This document shows positions 36,986 to 48,433 of a stretch of DNA of 64,000 nucleotides, piece after piece. The stretch is from Lysinibacillus pakistanensis (lineage in GTDB: Bacteria; Bacillota; Bacilli; Bacillales_A; Planococcaceae). A program made the translations under genes and the position numbers. The DNA is taken from assembly GCA_001312325.1 (NCBI GenBank), contig BBDJ01000027.1, positions 1-64,000 on the forward strand, in the 5' to 3' direction. The notes under the pieces were generated by a model that worked only from the letters and a program-made list of their open reading frames with translations, did no database searches and was not told the origin of the DNA. How positions within the stretch are numbered: position 1 is the first letter of the stretch; the number at the start of each line of letters is the position of its first letter.

Positions 36986-38504
36986 TGATTCCAGTCCTCT
37001 AAAAATACAGTTAATTGTTTTTCTGCCTCAATGATTTTTGTCTCCTTTGCATGAATCCAGGCATAAAGATCTTGAGCTTTTACCTTAGATTTTTCAAGCG
37101 ACGCCTTCATTGTTTCTGGTGCTGGGCCACCAGGCAATGTACGAACACCTACAAAAGTTTCTGGTTTTAAAGTGTTATAAAAATCCTCTTCAGAAATATT
37201 TAACGGTTTACCAGTAATTAACTTAGATTGTGTATTCGCTAATCCCCATGTAAGGCTTACTAAAGATTCCTCACCGTGAGCAAGCAGTACTTTTATGCAT
37301 TTGCTGACAATGCTATGTGACTGACGGAAGGATATCCCCTCGGACCGTACCAGGGTATCAGCAAGCTCTGTTACATTGGCAAAGCTATTTTCTGCTCGAT
37401 TTTTTAATTTTTTTCTTGTTCACATTCATTGTCACAACAAGTGAACCAAATAGTTTGTAAATACCTAGTAAACGATCAATAGCACGCCACAAATAGGGTT
37501 GCATATCATCTTCTGTGTCTACGATATCTCCAAACGGTGTATTATGTACCATTTGTAATACTGTACTAGCATCCCCAACAACCGCTGAGAGTAATGAACG
37601 AGTATGCTCAATTGAAACAGGGTTACGTTTTTGTGGCATGATGGAGCTAATTTGTACATATGGACTTGCTAGTGTAAAGGCATTGAACTCCTGCGTAGCC
37701 CACAGTAAAAAGTCCTGTGATGTGCGACCAAGATTAAGTGCCGCAAGCTGTACAATGCTTGCTGCCTCAGCAATATAATCTGCACCTGCAACAGCATCCC
37801 AGGCATTTTCGATAATTTCATCGAATGCCAATAAATCACGCATACGCTCTCGACTAATTTTGAAGCCTGTCGTTGTTAGTGCTGCTGCCCCCATACTGCT
37901 ACGGTTAACTGTTTTGTAGACATGCTGCAAACGTTCGAAATCCCGTTCTAACTGATCAATAACAGCCTTCAAATAATGAGCAAAGGTTGTTGGCTGTGCC
38001 TGTTGAGTATGGGTATAGCCAATCATAATAGTATCAACATGCTCCTCTGCAGCTGCGATTAAATCATCACGTAATGTTAATAACTCACGCATAAGCAATA
38101 ATAATTTTTTTTCTTAGTGTCATGCGATAAATGGCAATACCCATGTCATTACGACTTCTGCCAATGTGAAGATTTCCGGCAACATCACCAGCCAATTCTA
38201 TCAATTTATTCTCAATACGGAAGAATAAATCCTCATATCTTGGGCTGTAATCCTCTAAGCGATAGTAGTTTAAATCTAGCTTTTTAAGTGCGACACCAAT
38301 TTGTTTTGCCTCTTCTTTTTTTATGAGACCTTGTTCTTCCAGCATTTTCAAGTGTGCAATATTAATTTGTAGCATGATTGATAAAAAGTTTTTCTTTGCT
38401 TCATCATAGGCCGGTTGTAAGACAATTTTGCGATAAATATTAGAAGGGAAAATCATCCCATCTTCTTGCTGTGTTTTGTTGCGGAAATCTTCAAACATGT
38501 TCAT
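36982..38504 (-). CDS. Argininosuccinate-lyase-like enzyme (fumarase/aspartase superfamily)
   Basis: About 506 residues. The superfamily signature is SSIMPQKRNPVSIEHTRS (GSSxMPxKxN loop); other conserved blocks are HIGRSRNDMGIAIYRM and IGYTHTQQAQPTTFAHYL. The carboxy-terminal ~150 residues (LRTLPGGPAPETMKASLEKS) are ASL-like. Breaks: eight T at 38105-38112 and seven T at 37415-37421, each one too long. It is not in an arginine operon: it lies between an ABC transporter and a BadF kinase, so the natural substrate may be an imported N-substituted aspartate or related C-N bonded compound. That is inference. AGGAGGCAATGA precedes the ATG. Confidence 0.82.
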
Positions 38505-38525
38505 TGCCTCCTAGTAGATGAGCAG

Positions 38526-40243
38526 TTAGATGGCCGAGCCAGCACTGCCCTTAGATAACTTCTCAGAAATAATCAGTACAATTAAAATTAAACAAATTTG
38601 TAAAACACCATAAGCACAGGCAGTTCCAAATTTAAATGAATATAGTTTTTGGAATATAGCGACGGACAGTGGAATAGTAGATGTACTGTAAATAAGAATG
38701 GATGCTACAAACTCACCAATGCTTTGGACAAGCGCTAATAATGTTCCTGCAAGAATTCCAGTAAAGGTAAGCGGTACTACGATTCGTCTAAACGTATACC
38801 ACCAAGTGGCACCTAGGCCTCGTGATGCTTCTTCAATAGACTGATCTAATTGTACAAGTGAAGCGGATGTCGAGCGAAAGACAAGCGGTAAATGTCTAAT
38901 AAAGTAAGCTAATGGCAAAATCCAGAACGTCCCAATAAGCACCTGATTAAAAGCAAAGACGTTTTCAGTACTAAAGGCTGCAATTAAGTTAACAGCAACA
39001 ACTGTCCCTGGCAATGCCCATGGTACCATAATTAGTATATCAAGTAATGTTTTACCTTTGAAGTTTAATCGTATCATAGCGTAAGCAGCTGCAACCCCAA
39101 AAATTATATTACCAATCGTTGCAACAACACCCATCTGTATAGAATTCCAAATGGGTCGCCATGTGCGTTCATCTGTAAACAGTGCTACATAATGACTCAT
39201 TGTGTATTCAGTTGGGAGAATTTGCGTTTTCCATGCACCATCCACGGAAAATGAAATTAATACAAGCACGATAATGGGTAAAATCAAAATTAAGGTACCA
39301 ATGAACGATGCAGTGGTGGCAGCTATTTTCATTCCCTTTGAAGATACTTCTGATCGATGGATACTGACGCCTTTGCTTAGATTTTGATAGTTTCGGCGAT
39401 TTTGATACCAACGCATTAGCAACAGAAAGGAGATAGACACAAAGGATAAAATCATAGATTGTGTCGCTGCCATATCTAAATTGCCATTCGTACGAGATAA
39501 ATAAATTTGCATTGTCATGGTACGCTCTACACCGAACATTAATGGTGCCGTGTAGGATGCCATAGATATCATAAATACTAACAATGAGGATGCCACTATT
39601 GAGGGGGTCAGCATCGGTAATATAACCTTTGTCCATATGCGGATACGTCCAGCGCCAAGGCTCGTAGCTGCTTCCTCTAATGCTGGGTCCAGCCCCTTTA
39701 TAGCTGCAGAGGCAGTCAGATAGAAATAGGTATACATCGTGAACGTATGGACAACGATAACTCCCCAAATTCCCTTTAATGAAAAGTACTTGATCCAATC
39801 CAAATAAATACTGGAAGGCGCGTGGAAAGATACCGCTTTCCCCATATAAAAATGTAAAGGACAACACACCTACTAACGGTGGAAGAGCCATGGGTACTAA
39901 TATTAAAATTGATAGCAGCCGTCTTCCAGGAAAATCATATCGTTCCAGTAAAAATGCCATTGTCACACCGACAATTGCACAGCATATAACACTGATGACT
40001 GAAATATATAGACTAGTCCATAATGCTTCTAAATTGGCGGGGCTAGCCAGATCAAAAATTTTTATAGGAGAAAAATGGATCATCACCTGAAAAACTCTGT
40101 AAAAAAGTTTGATAGAAGGGATAAACCACATAGGCAAACAATACTAAAAATAATGGCGCAATAAGGATATATACAAACCCATTTGAATACATAATTCGTG
40201 ACCATATATTTTCTTTAGGAGAGTTGATGGGCGTTTTGTTCAT
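38526..40243 (-). CDS. ABC transporter permease, fused two-domain FbpB type
   Basis: About 570 residues with two BPD_transp_1 halves: first half ends in an EAA loop LEEAATSLGAGRIRIWTKVI, second in IEEASRGLGATWWYTFRRIV; about 12 membrane helices. Such fused permeases serve ferric-ion, 2-aminoethylphosphonate or similar importers. Breaks are in short runs: an extra T near 40072 (GDDPFSPIKIFDLA) and an extra C near 39770 (VLFIKGIWGVIVVH). ATG at 40243 with GGGGGAAATAAC, 11 bp after the ATPase stop. Confidence 0.88.
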
Positions 40244-40254
40244 GTTATTTCCCC

Positions 40255-41328
40255 CTATTCCCCTAAAAAATACAATGCATCATACGGAATATTTAACGTA
40301 ATGTCCTCACCAATCTTTTTTTAATGAATCGCTTGAATTAACAATCATAACTTTTAGCGAAAATTCATGAAAATCGACAATATAATTCACGCTAATTCCA
40401 GTAAATTCAACAAAAGAAATTTTACCAATCAAAGTATTGTCACCTTTATCAAGATGAATCGATTCTGGACGAATAGAGATAAACACTTTGTCTCCAATCA
40501 TATGCGATAAAGTTAGAGAGCTTTGGTGCTTTCGCCCAGTGAGAACAAGTCCATTTGCTGTTTTTGCTTGTATATACTCGTCATCAATAGCATCAATGGT
40601 TGCTTCGATTAGATTTGTTTCACCGATAAAATTTGCAACGAAGCGGCTTAAAGGGCGATGATAAACTTCCTGAGGGGTACCAATCTGCTTGATATAGCCA
40701 TTTTCCATCACCATAATGCGATCAGACATGGCCATGGCTTCCATTTGATCATGCGTCACATAAATAGTTGTAACACCAAGCTCGCTTTGAATTCGTTTTA
40801 TTTCAATTCTAGTTTCCTCACGCAATTTTGCATCTAAATTCGATAAAGGCTCGTCAAGTAGTAAAATATCTGGCTCAATCACAAGAGCTCTTGCCAATGC
40901 GACCCTTTGCTGTTGGCCACCTGATAGCTCATTGATTTTTCGGTTTCCATATGGATCTAGATGAACAAGCCCTCGAATTCGATCGACCTTTTGTTTTATT
41001 TCACTTTTGGTAAGTTTTCTAACCTGTAAACCAAAGGCTATATTTTCATCAACCGTCATATGGGGAAATAGAGCATAGTTTTGAAACACCATACCGATAT
41101 TCCGTTTATTGGGCTGAAGCCGAGTCACATCCTGATCATCAAATAGAATTTTCCCCGCTGTTGGGTAGTAAAAGCCGGCAATCATTCTCAAAGTGGTTGT
41201 TTTACCACAGCCACTCGGACCAAGAAATGTAAAAAAACTCCCCAGCTTTAATATCAAGACTTAAATTTTTTTACACCATGCACCTGACCAAATTGTTTAG
41301 AGACATTCTCTATTTTGACACTTCTCAA
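40255..41328 (-). CDS. ABC transporter ATPase (PotA/FbpC type)
   Basis: About 356 residues. Walker A GPSGCGKTTTL, Q-loop VFQNYALFPH, signature LSGGQQQRVALARAL, Walker B ILLLDEPLSNLDAK, H-loop YVTHDQMEAM, and a C-terminal TOBE-type regulatory domain. TTG start at 41328 behind AGGAGC gives MRSVKIENVSKQFGQVHGVK. Three seven-base runs (near 41262, 41231 and 40316) must each be six; the last restores SDSLKKIGEDITLNIPYDAL. Energises the adjacent permease; the TOBE type fits iron, polyamine or phosphonate importers. Confidence 0.9.
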
Positions 41329-41484
41329 AAAAAGTGCTCCTTTCTCGCAGAAAGTTAGAATACATGAAGGCTTTCAAATAAGAAATTCTGTTATCCTTTC
41401 GGTGAGCAATAGGTGGTCATTTATATAAAAATAGCAAACTAGTGATAACACTAGTAAGCTATTTTCTATCATTAATGAGAAATG

Positions 41485-42578
41485 TTATTTACCACGTCCT
41501 TTAATATTATTATCCCAGTATTCCATCCACTCGGCTTCTTTTTCCGACATAAGCTGCCAATCAATATCAAAAGTTTTTAAATCTAGCTCTTGGAACCATT
41601 CAGGCATTGTTGCTTTATCGATATCAGAACGTGTAGGAATCTGATAATAATCATTAGCTAGTTGCGTGACCATACCCTTTTCAAATAGGAATTCAACGAA
41701 CAGCTTTGCATTTTCTAAGTTTTTCGCATTGTTGACAACAGCTACACCATCTACTAAAATTGGTGCACCACTTTTTGGATAAATGTAGTCAAAAGGATAA
41801 TCTGTCGTATATTTTTTTTAATAAAATATCTTGCAGATTCCATAACGAAACACTGCCCTCCTGACGAGTAAGCTTTAAATAAAGTGCATTTGGATCTTGT
41901 GTATATTCTTTTGTATTGGCATCTAATTGTAATAGCCAATCATAGCCCTTTTCAGGGGAATCATCACCTTGACGTACAATCATCGAGGAATAAATAGTCC
42001 GCATAGTTCCAGATGCTAAAACACCACGAATTAAAATTTTATCCTTCCATTTAGGATCTAATAAGTCATCCCAATCCTGTGGTCCAGATTCTTTCGTTAA
42101 TACATCACTGTTAATCATAATTACTTCGGGTAGAAGCATTTCACCAAACCAACGTCCTTCTGCATCTTTATGCGCAGTATTGATGGAATCGATAAAACTT
42201 GGCTTCCAAGCATGAAGTAAATCCTCATTGGCCCCAACAATAAGCGCTGATTGTGTACCACCCCACCAGAAATCAGCCTGTGGGTTTGCCTTCTCACCAC
42301 GTAGACGCTCTAAAATTTGCTGAGCCCCCATTGTCAAAAACTCTACCTCAATGTCTGGATACTTTTCATTAAATTGATCGATTACCTTCTGTACCATCTC
42401 CTCATCGCGGCCAGTATAAATAACTAACTTGCCTGATGGTGATGTTTCAACATCAGCCTTTTCAGGATTTGGCGTTTTGTCATCATTTGTAGAATTCTTG
42501 TTGTTATCACTACTACATGCAGCTAAAACAATGAGCATTAGCACAAGGAAAAAAACCGAAAATACGCGATTTTTTCAT
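41485..42578 (-). CDS. ABC transporter solute-binding lipoprotein
   Basis: About 363 residues. The lipobox is LIVLAAC-SSD after a hydrophobic signal (MKKSRIFGFFLVLMLIVLAA), obtained when seven T near 42549 are six. The mature part GKLVIYTGRDEEMVQKVIDQ ... FWWGGTQSALIVGAN is the AfuA/FutA-PotD-like bilobed fold used for ferric ion, polyamine or 2-aminoethylphosphonate. The eight-base run at 41813-41820 must be seven (DILLKKYTTDYPFDYIYPKS). First gene of the five-gene operon; two ATGs overlap, the one at 42578 is better spaced from AAGGAG. Confidence 0.88.
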
Positions 42579-42734
42579 CATCTTCTCCTTTCTCCAATTG
42601 AGTAACTTGCATATAGCAGTATAATACGGAGGTAACACAATAATGTTAGAATTATTAAAAAAATTCTAATTGCCCTCATCATAAACTAAGTAAATATTGG
42701 TTATCAACGCTATCATTACAAAATTCGAAAAAAA

Positions 42735-42767
42735 CTCCTTAAAAAAGGGCTAACCATTTTTAAGGAG
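42735..42767. terminator. Terminator CTCCTTAAAAA/TTTTTAAGGAG
   Basis: Perfect 11-bp stem with an 11-base loop between the EamA gene and the ABC operon. Both strands show T-rich flanks on the stem itself. Confidence 0.7.
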
Positions 42768-42794
42768 CTTCATTTAAATTATGCGTTTTTATTG

Positions 42795-43706
42795 TTAATT
42801 GGTTCTAAAAAAAGTGTCTTTTTGTCGACGTTGGGTAAGAATTGTAGGAAGCATCATCCCGACAATGACAAGAATTATACCGATTATTTGTATAGTAGTT
42901 AATGGTTCATGTAGAACAATAACGGAAACTGTAACTGCTACAGGAAGTTCTATCGCACTTAATATGGAGGCAAGGGCACCACCAATTTTCGGAATGGCTA
43001 TTGAAAATAAGTAAATTGGCAAAATAATGCCCAAAAGCCCTAAAGCTAATCCATACTTCCATAAGCCTTGAACAAATAATTTTCCATTCCATATAATTTC
43101 AGGGTTCAGGACGATACTAATTAAAATAAGTGCAACGAAGGAAACAATTAACACACGGGCAGTAGTGGTAATACCTTCCACAGGTCGTGAGTTAAATTGA
43201 ATAAAACATGCAAAGCTAAATGCAGCAGCAAAGCCAAACAGCCACCCTTTTATTGGGATGCCACTTAGATCCACATTTAACACACCAGCGGCTAAAATGG
43301 TTCCTGCAAATAAAATAATAAGAGAAATCACTTCTGGACGACTTGGTAACCGTTTATGTAATGCACAATCCAACAGTAGACCAATCCAGGTAAATTGAAA
43401 GAGCATCACTACTGCTAAAGAAGCAGGTAGATATCTTAATGATTCTCCATAAACAATACCTGTAGTTCCAGTAAGCAGTCCTGCGCAAACCAAAATAGCT
43501 AGCCCGCTTTTCGATGGCTTGGGTAATTGTCTTTGTGTTATTAAAAAAATAGTGAGGACTAGTAAGAAGCCAATAATATATTGACTTGATACAGCCTCCC
43601 CTGATGTAAAGCCATGTTGCATAGCTACTTTGACAATTGTCGACAGTACTCCATAGCTACTAGAGGCAATAACAATCAGTAGAGGATATAGTAAATTAGT
43701 TTTCAT
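42795..43706 (-). CDS. EamA/DMT-family exporter, 10 TM
   Basis: About 303 residues with ten membrane helices in two EamA halves (YPLLIVIASSSYGVLSTIVK; YLPASLAVVMLFQFTWIGLL; ALASILSAIELPVAVTVSVI; IIGIILVIVGMMLPTIL). Drug/metabolite superfamily, typically export of amino acids or related metabolites; substrate unknown. ATG at 43706 is 10 nt from GGAAGTGA; the upstream GTG at 43721 lies in that site. The stop is 15 nt beyond a run of seven A; with six A the protein would end EPINNKNA a little later. Four codons after the GNAT gene, likely cotranscribed. Confidence 0.9.
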   Translation of the reverse strand: MKTNLLYPLLIVIASSSYGVLSTIVKVAMQHGFTSGEAVSSQYIIGFLLVLTIFLITQRQLPKPSKSGLAILVCAGLLTGTTGIVYGESLRYLPASLAVVMLFQFTWIGLLLDCALHKRLPSRPEVISLIILFAGTILAAGVLNVDLSGIPIKGWLFGFAAAFSFACFIQFNSRPVEGITTTARVLIVSFVALILISIVLNPEIIWNGKLFVQGLWKYGLALGLLGIILPIYLFSIAIPKIGGALASILSAIELPVAVTVSVIVLHEPLTTIQIIGIILVIVGMMLPTILTQRRQKDTFFRTN

Positions 43707-43724
43707 ATTTTTGCGATTCACTTC

Positions 43725-44289
43725 CTAAATTTGCTTCACCATATGATGAAAAGGTTCATCAATAATTGACCATGGTTCTGTAATGACGAAGCCTAAACGT
43801 TCATACAAACGACGTGCATTTTCTTTTTGAGTTTCAACATTTAACGATAGTTTTTTTAAAGCCTCGCTGCTTTGTTAGTTCCTCTGCATATTGAAGCAGC
43901 AATGTACCAATTCCTTTACCACGAGCCTCAGATGTAACACATACTGTATCAATATAGTACTCGTCCTCGTGAGCCTCTTGATCAATGATAATAGAAGGTG
44001 CATTTTTAGCTTTCAGCCATTTTACAAGGTTAGCATCCATCTCAATAGCCTGCTCGCCATTGTAATAAACAAGAATTCCTAATACGTGTTCATCCTCAAT
44101 GGCTACATAAGTATTTAAATAAGAATGTCGATTATCTTCACGTTTGAAAAGGTTTGATAATTCTCGTTTAACAGCTTCCTCTGTCTGTTCACCAGTTAAA
44201 CGATTGGCAATATCACCAATAGCATCCATTATTAATGGAACAACGGCATGGGCATCCTGTGGTTGCGCTTGTCGCATTGTTATACTCAT
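43725..44289 (-). CDS. GNAT-family N-acetyltransferase
   Basis: About 187 residues. Acetyl-CoA-binding motif A: VCVTSEARGKGIGTLLLQYA; motif B near LYERLGFVI. Reading seven T at 43853-43859 as six restores FKKLSLNVETQKENARRLYE and the C-terminus to 43725. Start MSITMRQAQPQDAHAVV at 44289 after AGGTAGGG; the longer in-frame upstream reading lacks a ribosome site. Acceptor unknown; linked to the exporter gene that follows. Confidence 0.88.
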
Positions 44290-44505
44290 TGTCAAAATCC
44301 CTACCTTTCTATAGGCAAGTATAACAAAGATAGAAGATGACTCAAGTTTTAAGTCAAGGATGCTCACTTTTCTATTTTTCGTAAAATTTTAAACATAAGC
44401 CCACCACTATGGAGGATTAAGGAAAGGCGTCTTCATGAAGTTTCACTTTATGCGACAACTATTTTCATGTTAATCTATAATGAATAGACTTTTGGGAGGA
44501 CAACA

Positions 44506-45454
44506 ATGACAAAGGATGAGAAGGATTTTATATTAGTCTATGGAGATGCTTTTATTGACTATATTGCTGATGATGTAACAAATACATCTTTTACTAAATA
44601 TATGGGTGGGGCGACTGTAAATGTGGCAGCGGGTATTAGCCGTATTGGTGCGCCATCTGCATTAATTACCATTACTGGGGATGACGAGGGCTCACAATTT
44701 GTGAGAGATGGACTTGCGCAAGAAGGGGTGACCCTGGATTATGCAGTTTTTAACCCTGCAAAACGTGTTAGCGGTGTCTATGTGCATTTAACTGAAGCAT
44801 GTGAGCGAATTTTTAAAGATTATGTCGATGAGACGCCAGATTTACAAGTAGAAGCGTCCCAATTGAATGAAGAAGCTTTTAAACATGCCTCTGCGTTAAC
44901 TGTTTGTTCAGGTACAATGTTCCATCCTACAGCACTTGAAACAACACGTGCTGCAGTAGAAATGGCTAAGGAAAAAGGGGCCATTATTGCGATGGATGCA
45001 AATATAAGACCTCTACGCTGGAGCAGTGAGGAAATCTGCCGTGAAACAGTCACATCTTTTTTTTGAACAATTAGATATTTTAAAGGTCACAGATGATGAA
45101 CTTTTCTTCCTCACAGAGACAACAAATTTGGCAGAGGGAATTGAGCATTTAAACAGCTATCTAGTGCCAATTATTTTAGTTACTGTTGGTGAAAACGGCA
45201 CATATGCAGTATTAAACGGTGAGACAGTTCATGTACCAACAGAGAAGGTAGTGCCAGTGGATACTACAGGTGCCGGGGATGCTTTTATGGCTGGTGTATT
45301 ACGTGATGTTCATTACAATGGCTTACCTACAACAGAAGAGGAGCTTATTCGTTGTGTAAGCTTTGGCAATAAACTAGGTGCTTTAGCGGCAACAAAAGCG
45401 GGGGCTTTAACAGCTCTTCCTTATTATGATGATATTAAGCATTTGCTTAAATAA
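44506..45454 (+). CDS. PfkB-family sugar kinase (fructokinase-like)
   Basis: About 315 residues. Ribokinase fold: N-terminal FILVYGDAFIDYIADDV, GGATVNVAAGISRIG, and the ATP/catalytic motif DTTGAGDAFMAGVLRDV with catalytic Asp near residue 252. Reading eight T at 45057-45064 as seven joins ETVTSFFEQLDILKVTDDEL. GGGAGGACAACA precedes the ATG. Followed after 20 bp by a small protein phosphatase; no sugar transporter adjoins. Confidence 0.9.
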
Positions 45455-45473
45455 TCATGTGGAGCGTGTATAA

Positions 45474-45906
45474 ATGGAGAAGAACTATGATGTGTTAGTG
45501 AAGGATCGATTATTTTTCGGTGGGGCAAAGGATGCTGAAGCGGCTTTTGAGCATGAGTCCGTTGATATTGTAATAGATGTTCGGGTAAATGGCCTTACCC
45601 CAGAAGAACAGAATGAGTCTGCTTATCTGTACAAGCATTTACCGATTGCTGATGATGATTTAGAGGTAGCACCATCTATAAAAAAAGGTAGCCGATGAAA
45701 TCATTTCTGCCTATGAGAATGGCCAGAAGGTATACTTTCATTGCGGAAGTGGCGGTGGACGAGCAGGTGTTGCAGCCACAGCTGTATTGATGGAGCTTGG
45801 ATTTGCTAGCTCTCTAGAGGTGGCTGAAGCGGCTGTAAAGGCGACACGACCACAAGTAACAATCCGTCCAAAAATGGCGGATGCTTTGCGGAAACTATAT
45901 AAATAA
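45474..45906 (+). CDS. Dual-specificity/tyrosine phosphatase-like protein
   Basis: About 143 residues. P-loop HCGSGGGRAGVAA (HCx5R) with nucleophile Cys and binding Arg; N-terminal DVLVKDRLFFGGAKDAEAAF is typical of DSP/CDKN3-like small phosphatases; the general acid region is HLPIADDDLEV. Seven A near 45679 must be six (PSIKKVADEIISAYENGQKV). Same operon as the kinase gene. Confidence 0.85.
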
Positions 45907-45916
45907 TAATTAGGGG

Positions 45917-45947
45917 AGTACCATAAATTATTTTGGTACTTCTTTTC
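45917..45947 (+). terminator. Terminator AGTACCA/TGGTACT
   Basis: Seven-bp stem and a TCTTTTCT tail after the phosphatase gene. Confidence 0.7.
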
Positions 45948-46088
45948 TATAAAATGGTCCTTTTTAGCGAAAAACATAACTAAATAGATTTGTATTTCCT
46001 TATAATGGAGTTTCCTTAATTTTGTTCTATACATATTAGAACAAAATTTGTTATAGTAGTGGTATAACAATAAATTGAGGTGATCAGT

Positions 46089-46292
46089 ATGATAGAGCAG
46101 TTAGGGAGTATTCCATGGGCAATCATAGCACCACTAATCATCGTACAATTAATTTTAATGATTGTAGCTCTATTTGACTTACGAAAAATTCACGCTACGA
46201 ATGGTCCTAAGATTTTATGGGTTTTAATAATTGTTTTTGTTAATCTACTTGGACCCATTGCATACTTTATTGTTGGGAGAAAACAAACATGA
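46089..46292 (+). CDS. yxlE: PLDc_N-domain small membrane protein (YxlE-like)
   Basis: 67 residues with two membrane helices: IIAPLIIVQLILMIVALFDL and LWVLIIVFVNLLGPIAYFIV, ending VGRKQT; the PLDc_N family. In B. subtilis, YxlE lies in the sigY operon before YxlF and YxlG; the same order occurs here but no sigma factor gene is present. ATG 46089 after GAGGTGATC; overlaps the ATPase gene by 4 bp. Confidence 0.85.
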   Translation: MIEQLGSIPWAIIAPLIIVQLILMIVALFDLRKIHATNGPKILWVLIIVFVNLLGPIAYFIVGRKQT

Positions 46293-47184
46293 CAATATTG
46301 CTTAAAGTAACAGGTCTGACTAAGCAATTTGCAGAAAAAGTTGTAGTGGATGATATTGATTTCACACTAGAAGAAAATACATCAACAGCTTTGATTGGAC
46401 CGAATGGTGCAGGGAAAACAACAACTTTATCGATGTTAACCGGCCTTTTAAAGCCAACTTCTGGAAGTGTAAAGATGCAGAATGGTGAGGTAAGAGACAA
46501 CATTGGTTTTTTACCACAATATCCACAATTTCATCCTTGGTTAAGTGCGATAGAGTTTACAGAAATGGCTGCTAAATTAAATGGAGTCCCTGCTAAGAGC
46601 GCTAAAAAAAGATGCACAAAAAAACGCTTGAATTTGTTGGATTGGGTAATGATTTAAATAAGAAAATTGCCACATTTTCAGGTGGTATGAAGCAACGTCT
46701 TGGCATTTCCCAGGCAATTGTGCATAAGCCTAAATTACTGTTATTAGATGAGCCTGTTTCTGCTTTAGATCCAGTAGGACGAAGGGAAGTTCTTGATTTG
46801 TTAAAGGGCTTACAGCAAGAAACGACTATTTTATATTCCACACATATTTTAAATGATGCAGAGGAAATGACAGATCAGCTATTATTTTTACGTGATGGCA
46901 AATTAGTAGAGCAAGGAACATTGCGAGAGGTACGCCAGCGCTTTGATGAGCTCCATTATGTCGTAGAATTTAGCTCCGAAGAAGAGGCAAAACATTTTAC
47001 TGATCAATATGAGCCAAAAGGCAAAGTCAAGGGCTATTTTGTTTATATAGCAATTATTGATGAGGGGCCAAGTATGCAGCAGCTACTGAAATATTTAAGT
47101 GATACACCTTATAAAATTCGAAAAGTTGAAAGACAAACGGCTTCACTTGAAGAAATTTTTATGAAGGTGGCGAAAAGAATATGA
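46289..47184 (+). CDS. yxlF: ABC transporter ATPase (YxlF-like)
   Basis: About 297 residues. Walker A IGPNGAGKTTTLSML, Q-loop FLPQYPQFHPWL, signature FSGGMKQRLGISQAI, Walker B LLLLDEPVSALDPVG, H-loop ILYSTHIL. Two seven-A runs near 46604-46610 and 46618-46624 must both be six (SAKKDAQKTLEFVGLGNDLN). The 3' end overlaps the permease start by 4 bp (ATGA-type). CcmA/natA-type exporter; in B. subtilis the YxlEFG group controls SigY activity. Confidence 0.88.
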
Positions 47185-47963
47185 GAGGATTTAACGTACT
47201 ACTGCATAAGGAATTTAGAGAAGCTTGGCGAAGCAGGAAGTTCTTATGGATACCTCTTGTATTCGCATTACTAGGTATGAGTGATCCACTGACGAACTAT
47301 TATATGATAGATATTTTAAATGCTGTTGGAAATGTACCAGAAGGATTTGAAATGTTGTTACCAGAGTTAATGCCCGTTGATTTGTTACAGGCTTCTATTG
47401 GACAGTTTCAAACAATAGGGTTATTAGTAATAATGGCTACTTTCGTTGGATCAATTAGTAAGGAGCGCGCAAATGGAATGGCGACACTCTTATATGTTCG
47501 TCCAATTTCATTTGCTGCATATTTTCTAAGTAAGCTTACGGTTTTAAGTGTTATAGGTTTGGTAAGTATTATAGCAGGCTTTACAGGTAGTGTTTATTAC
47601 ACAGTAATTTTATATGGTTCATTTGATGTAGCAACACTTCTAGCAAGCTTTTGTACTTATTATGTTTGGCTAGTATTTGTACTAGCGGTCACACTTCTAA
47701 TGAGTGCAGCATTTAAAACAACTATTGCTACAGCATTTACGTTCATTGTCATTTTTGTTGGACAGATTATAGATGCATTGGTGGGCTCATTTTGGACCAT
47801 ATCACCGTGGAAAATGCCGGCATATGGTGTACAGCTTATCCGTGGTACGATGGAAATGTCGGATTATTGGTGGAGTATACTAATTACGGTTGTACTACTT
47901 ATAGCTTGTATCGTTTTAGGAATATGGACCATGAAGAAGAATGCTGCAATGACAAAGATTTAG
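47181..47963 (+). CDS. yxlG: ABC-2 type permease (YxlG-like)
   Basis: 260 residues, intact, six membrane helices (FQTIGLLVIMATFVGSISKE; TVLSVIGLVSIIAGFTGSVY; YVWLVFVLAVTLLMSAAF; YWWSILITVVLLIACIVLGI). Cytoplasmic start LLHKEFREAWRSRKFLWIPL is typical for ABC-2 permeases. Membrane partner of the overlapping ATPase. Confidence 0.9.
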   Translation: MRGFNVLLHKEFREAWRSRKFLWIPLVFALLGMSDPLTNYYMIDILNAVGNVPEGFEMLLPELMPVDLLQASIGQFQTIGLLVIMATFVGSISKERANGMATLLYVRPISFAAYFLSKLTVLSVIGLVSIIAGFTGSVYYTVILYGSFDVATLLASFCTYYVWLVFVLAVTLLMSAAFKTTIATAFTFIVIFVGQIIDALVGSFWTISPWKMPAYGVQLIRGTMEMSDYWWSILITVVLLIACIVLGIWTMKKNAAMTKI

Positions 47964-48096
47964 AGGAATTTAAAAAAATGGTGAAATGGCTAGCAAAATA
48001 AAGTGCTAGTCCTTTTTTGTTGTATAGTATATAGTTTTTTTAATGGATTTAAAAATACATATTGATGCACAGCTTGAATGAATAGGGAGGTGTGAG

Positions 48097-48390
48097 ATGG
48101 CATCCATTATCTATTATATAGTACAGCTGGGGAACAGCTATTATCATGGGTCAACCGATAATCCTATGCTTACTACAGATGAAGAGCAGGCATTTGCTTT
48201 TACAAATAGTGATACAGCGGAGCAATTAGCCACCAAGGTTAATGGAACTGTTTTGACAAGAGAGGTCAGCTTTGAAGAACTAGAGGAACTTTCAGAGGAC
48301 CTTTGGACAGAATATAATGCACTGCCAAAAGATGAACGTGACATAATTGAATCCTTTTGCAGCAAACTTAAACTAGGCATAGATGAATAA
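48097..48390 (+). CDS. Small acidic hypothetical protein
   Basis: 97 residues from ATG 48097 with GGGAGGTGTGAG: IIYYIVQLGNSYYHGSTDNP ... EELEELSEDLWTEYNALPKD. Strongly acidic C-terminal half, no membrane segment. Monocistronic; no family recognised. Confidence 0.7.
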   Translation: MASIIYYIVQLGNSYYHGSTDNPMLTTDEEQAFAFTNSDTAEQLATKVNGTVLTREVSFEELEELSEDLWTEYNALPKDERDIIESFCSKLKLGIDE

Positions 48391-48433
48391 ATTTCAGGTG
48401 AGTCGATCATTTTATCCCTTCAAATAATGTAAA

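Noticed and set aside
46080..47963. Missing sigY gene beside yxlEFG
   Set aside because: I looked upstream for a sigma factor; only a phosphatase gene and its terminator are there, so the cluster is EFG only.
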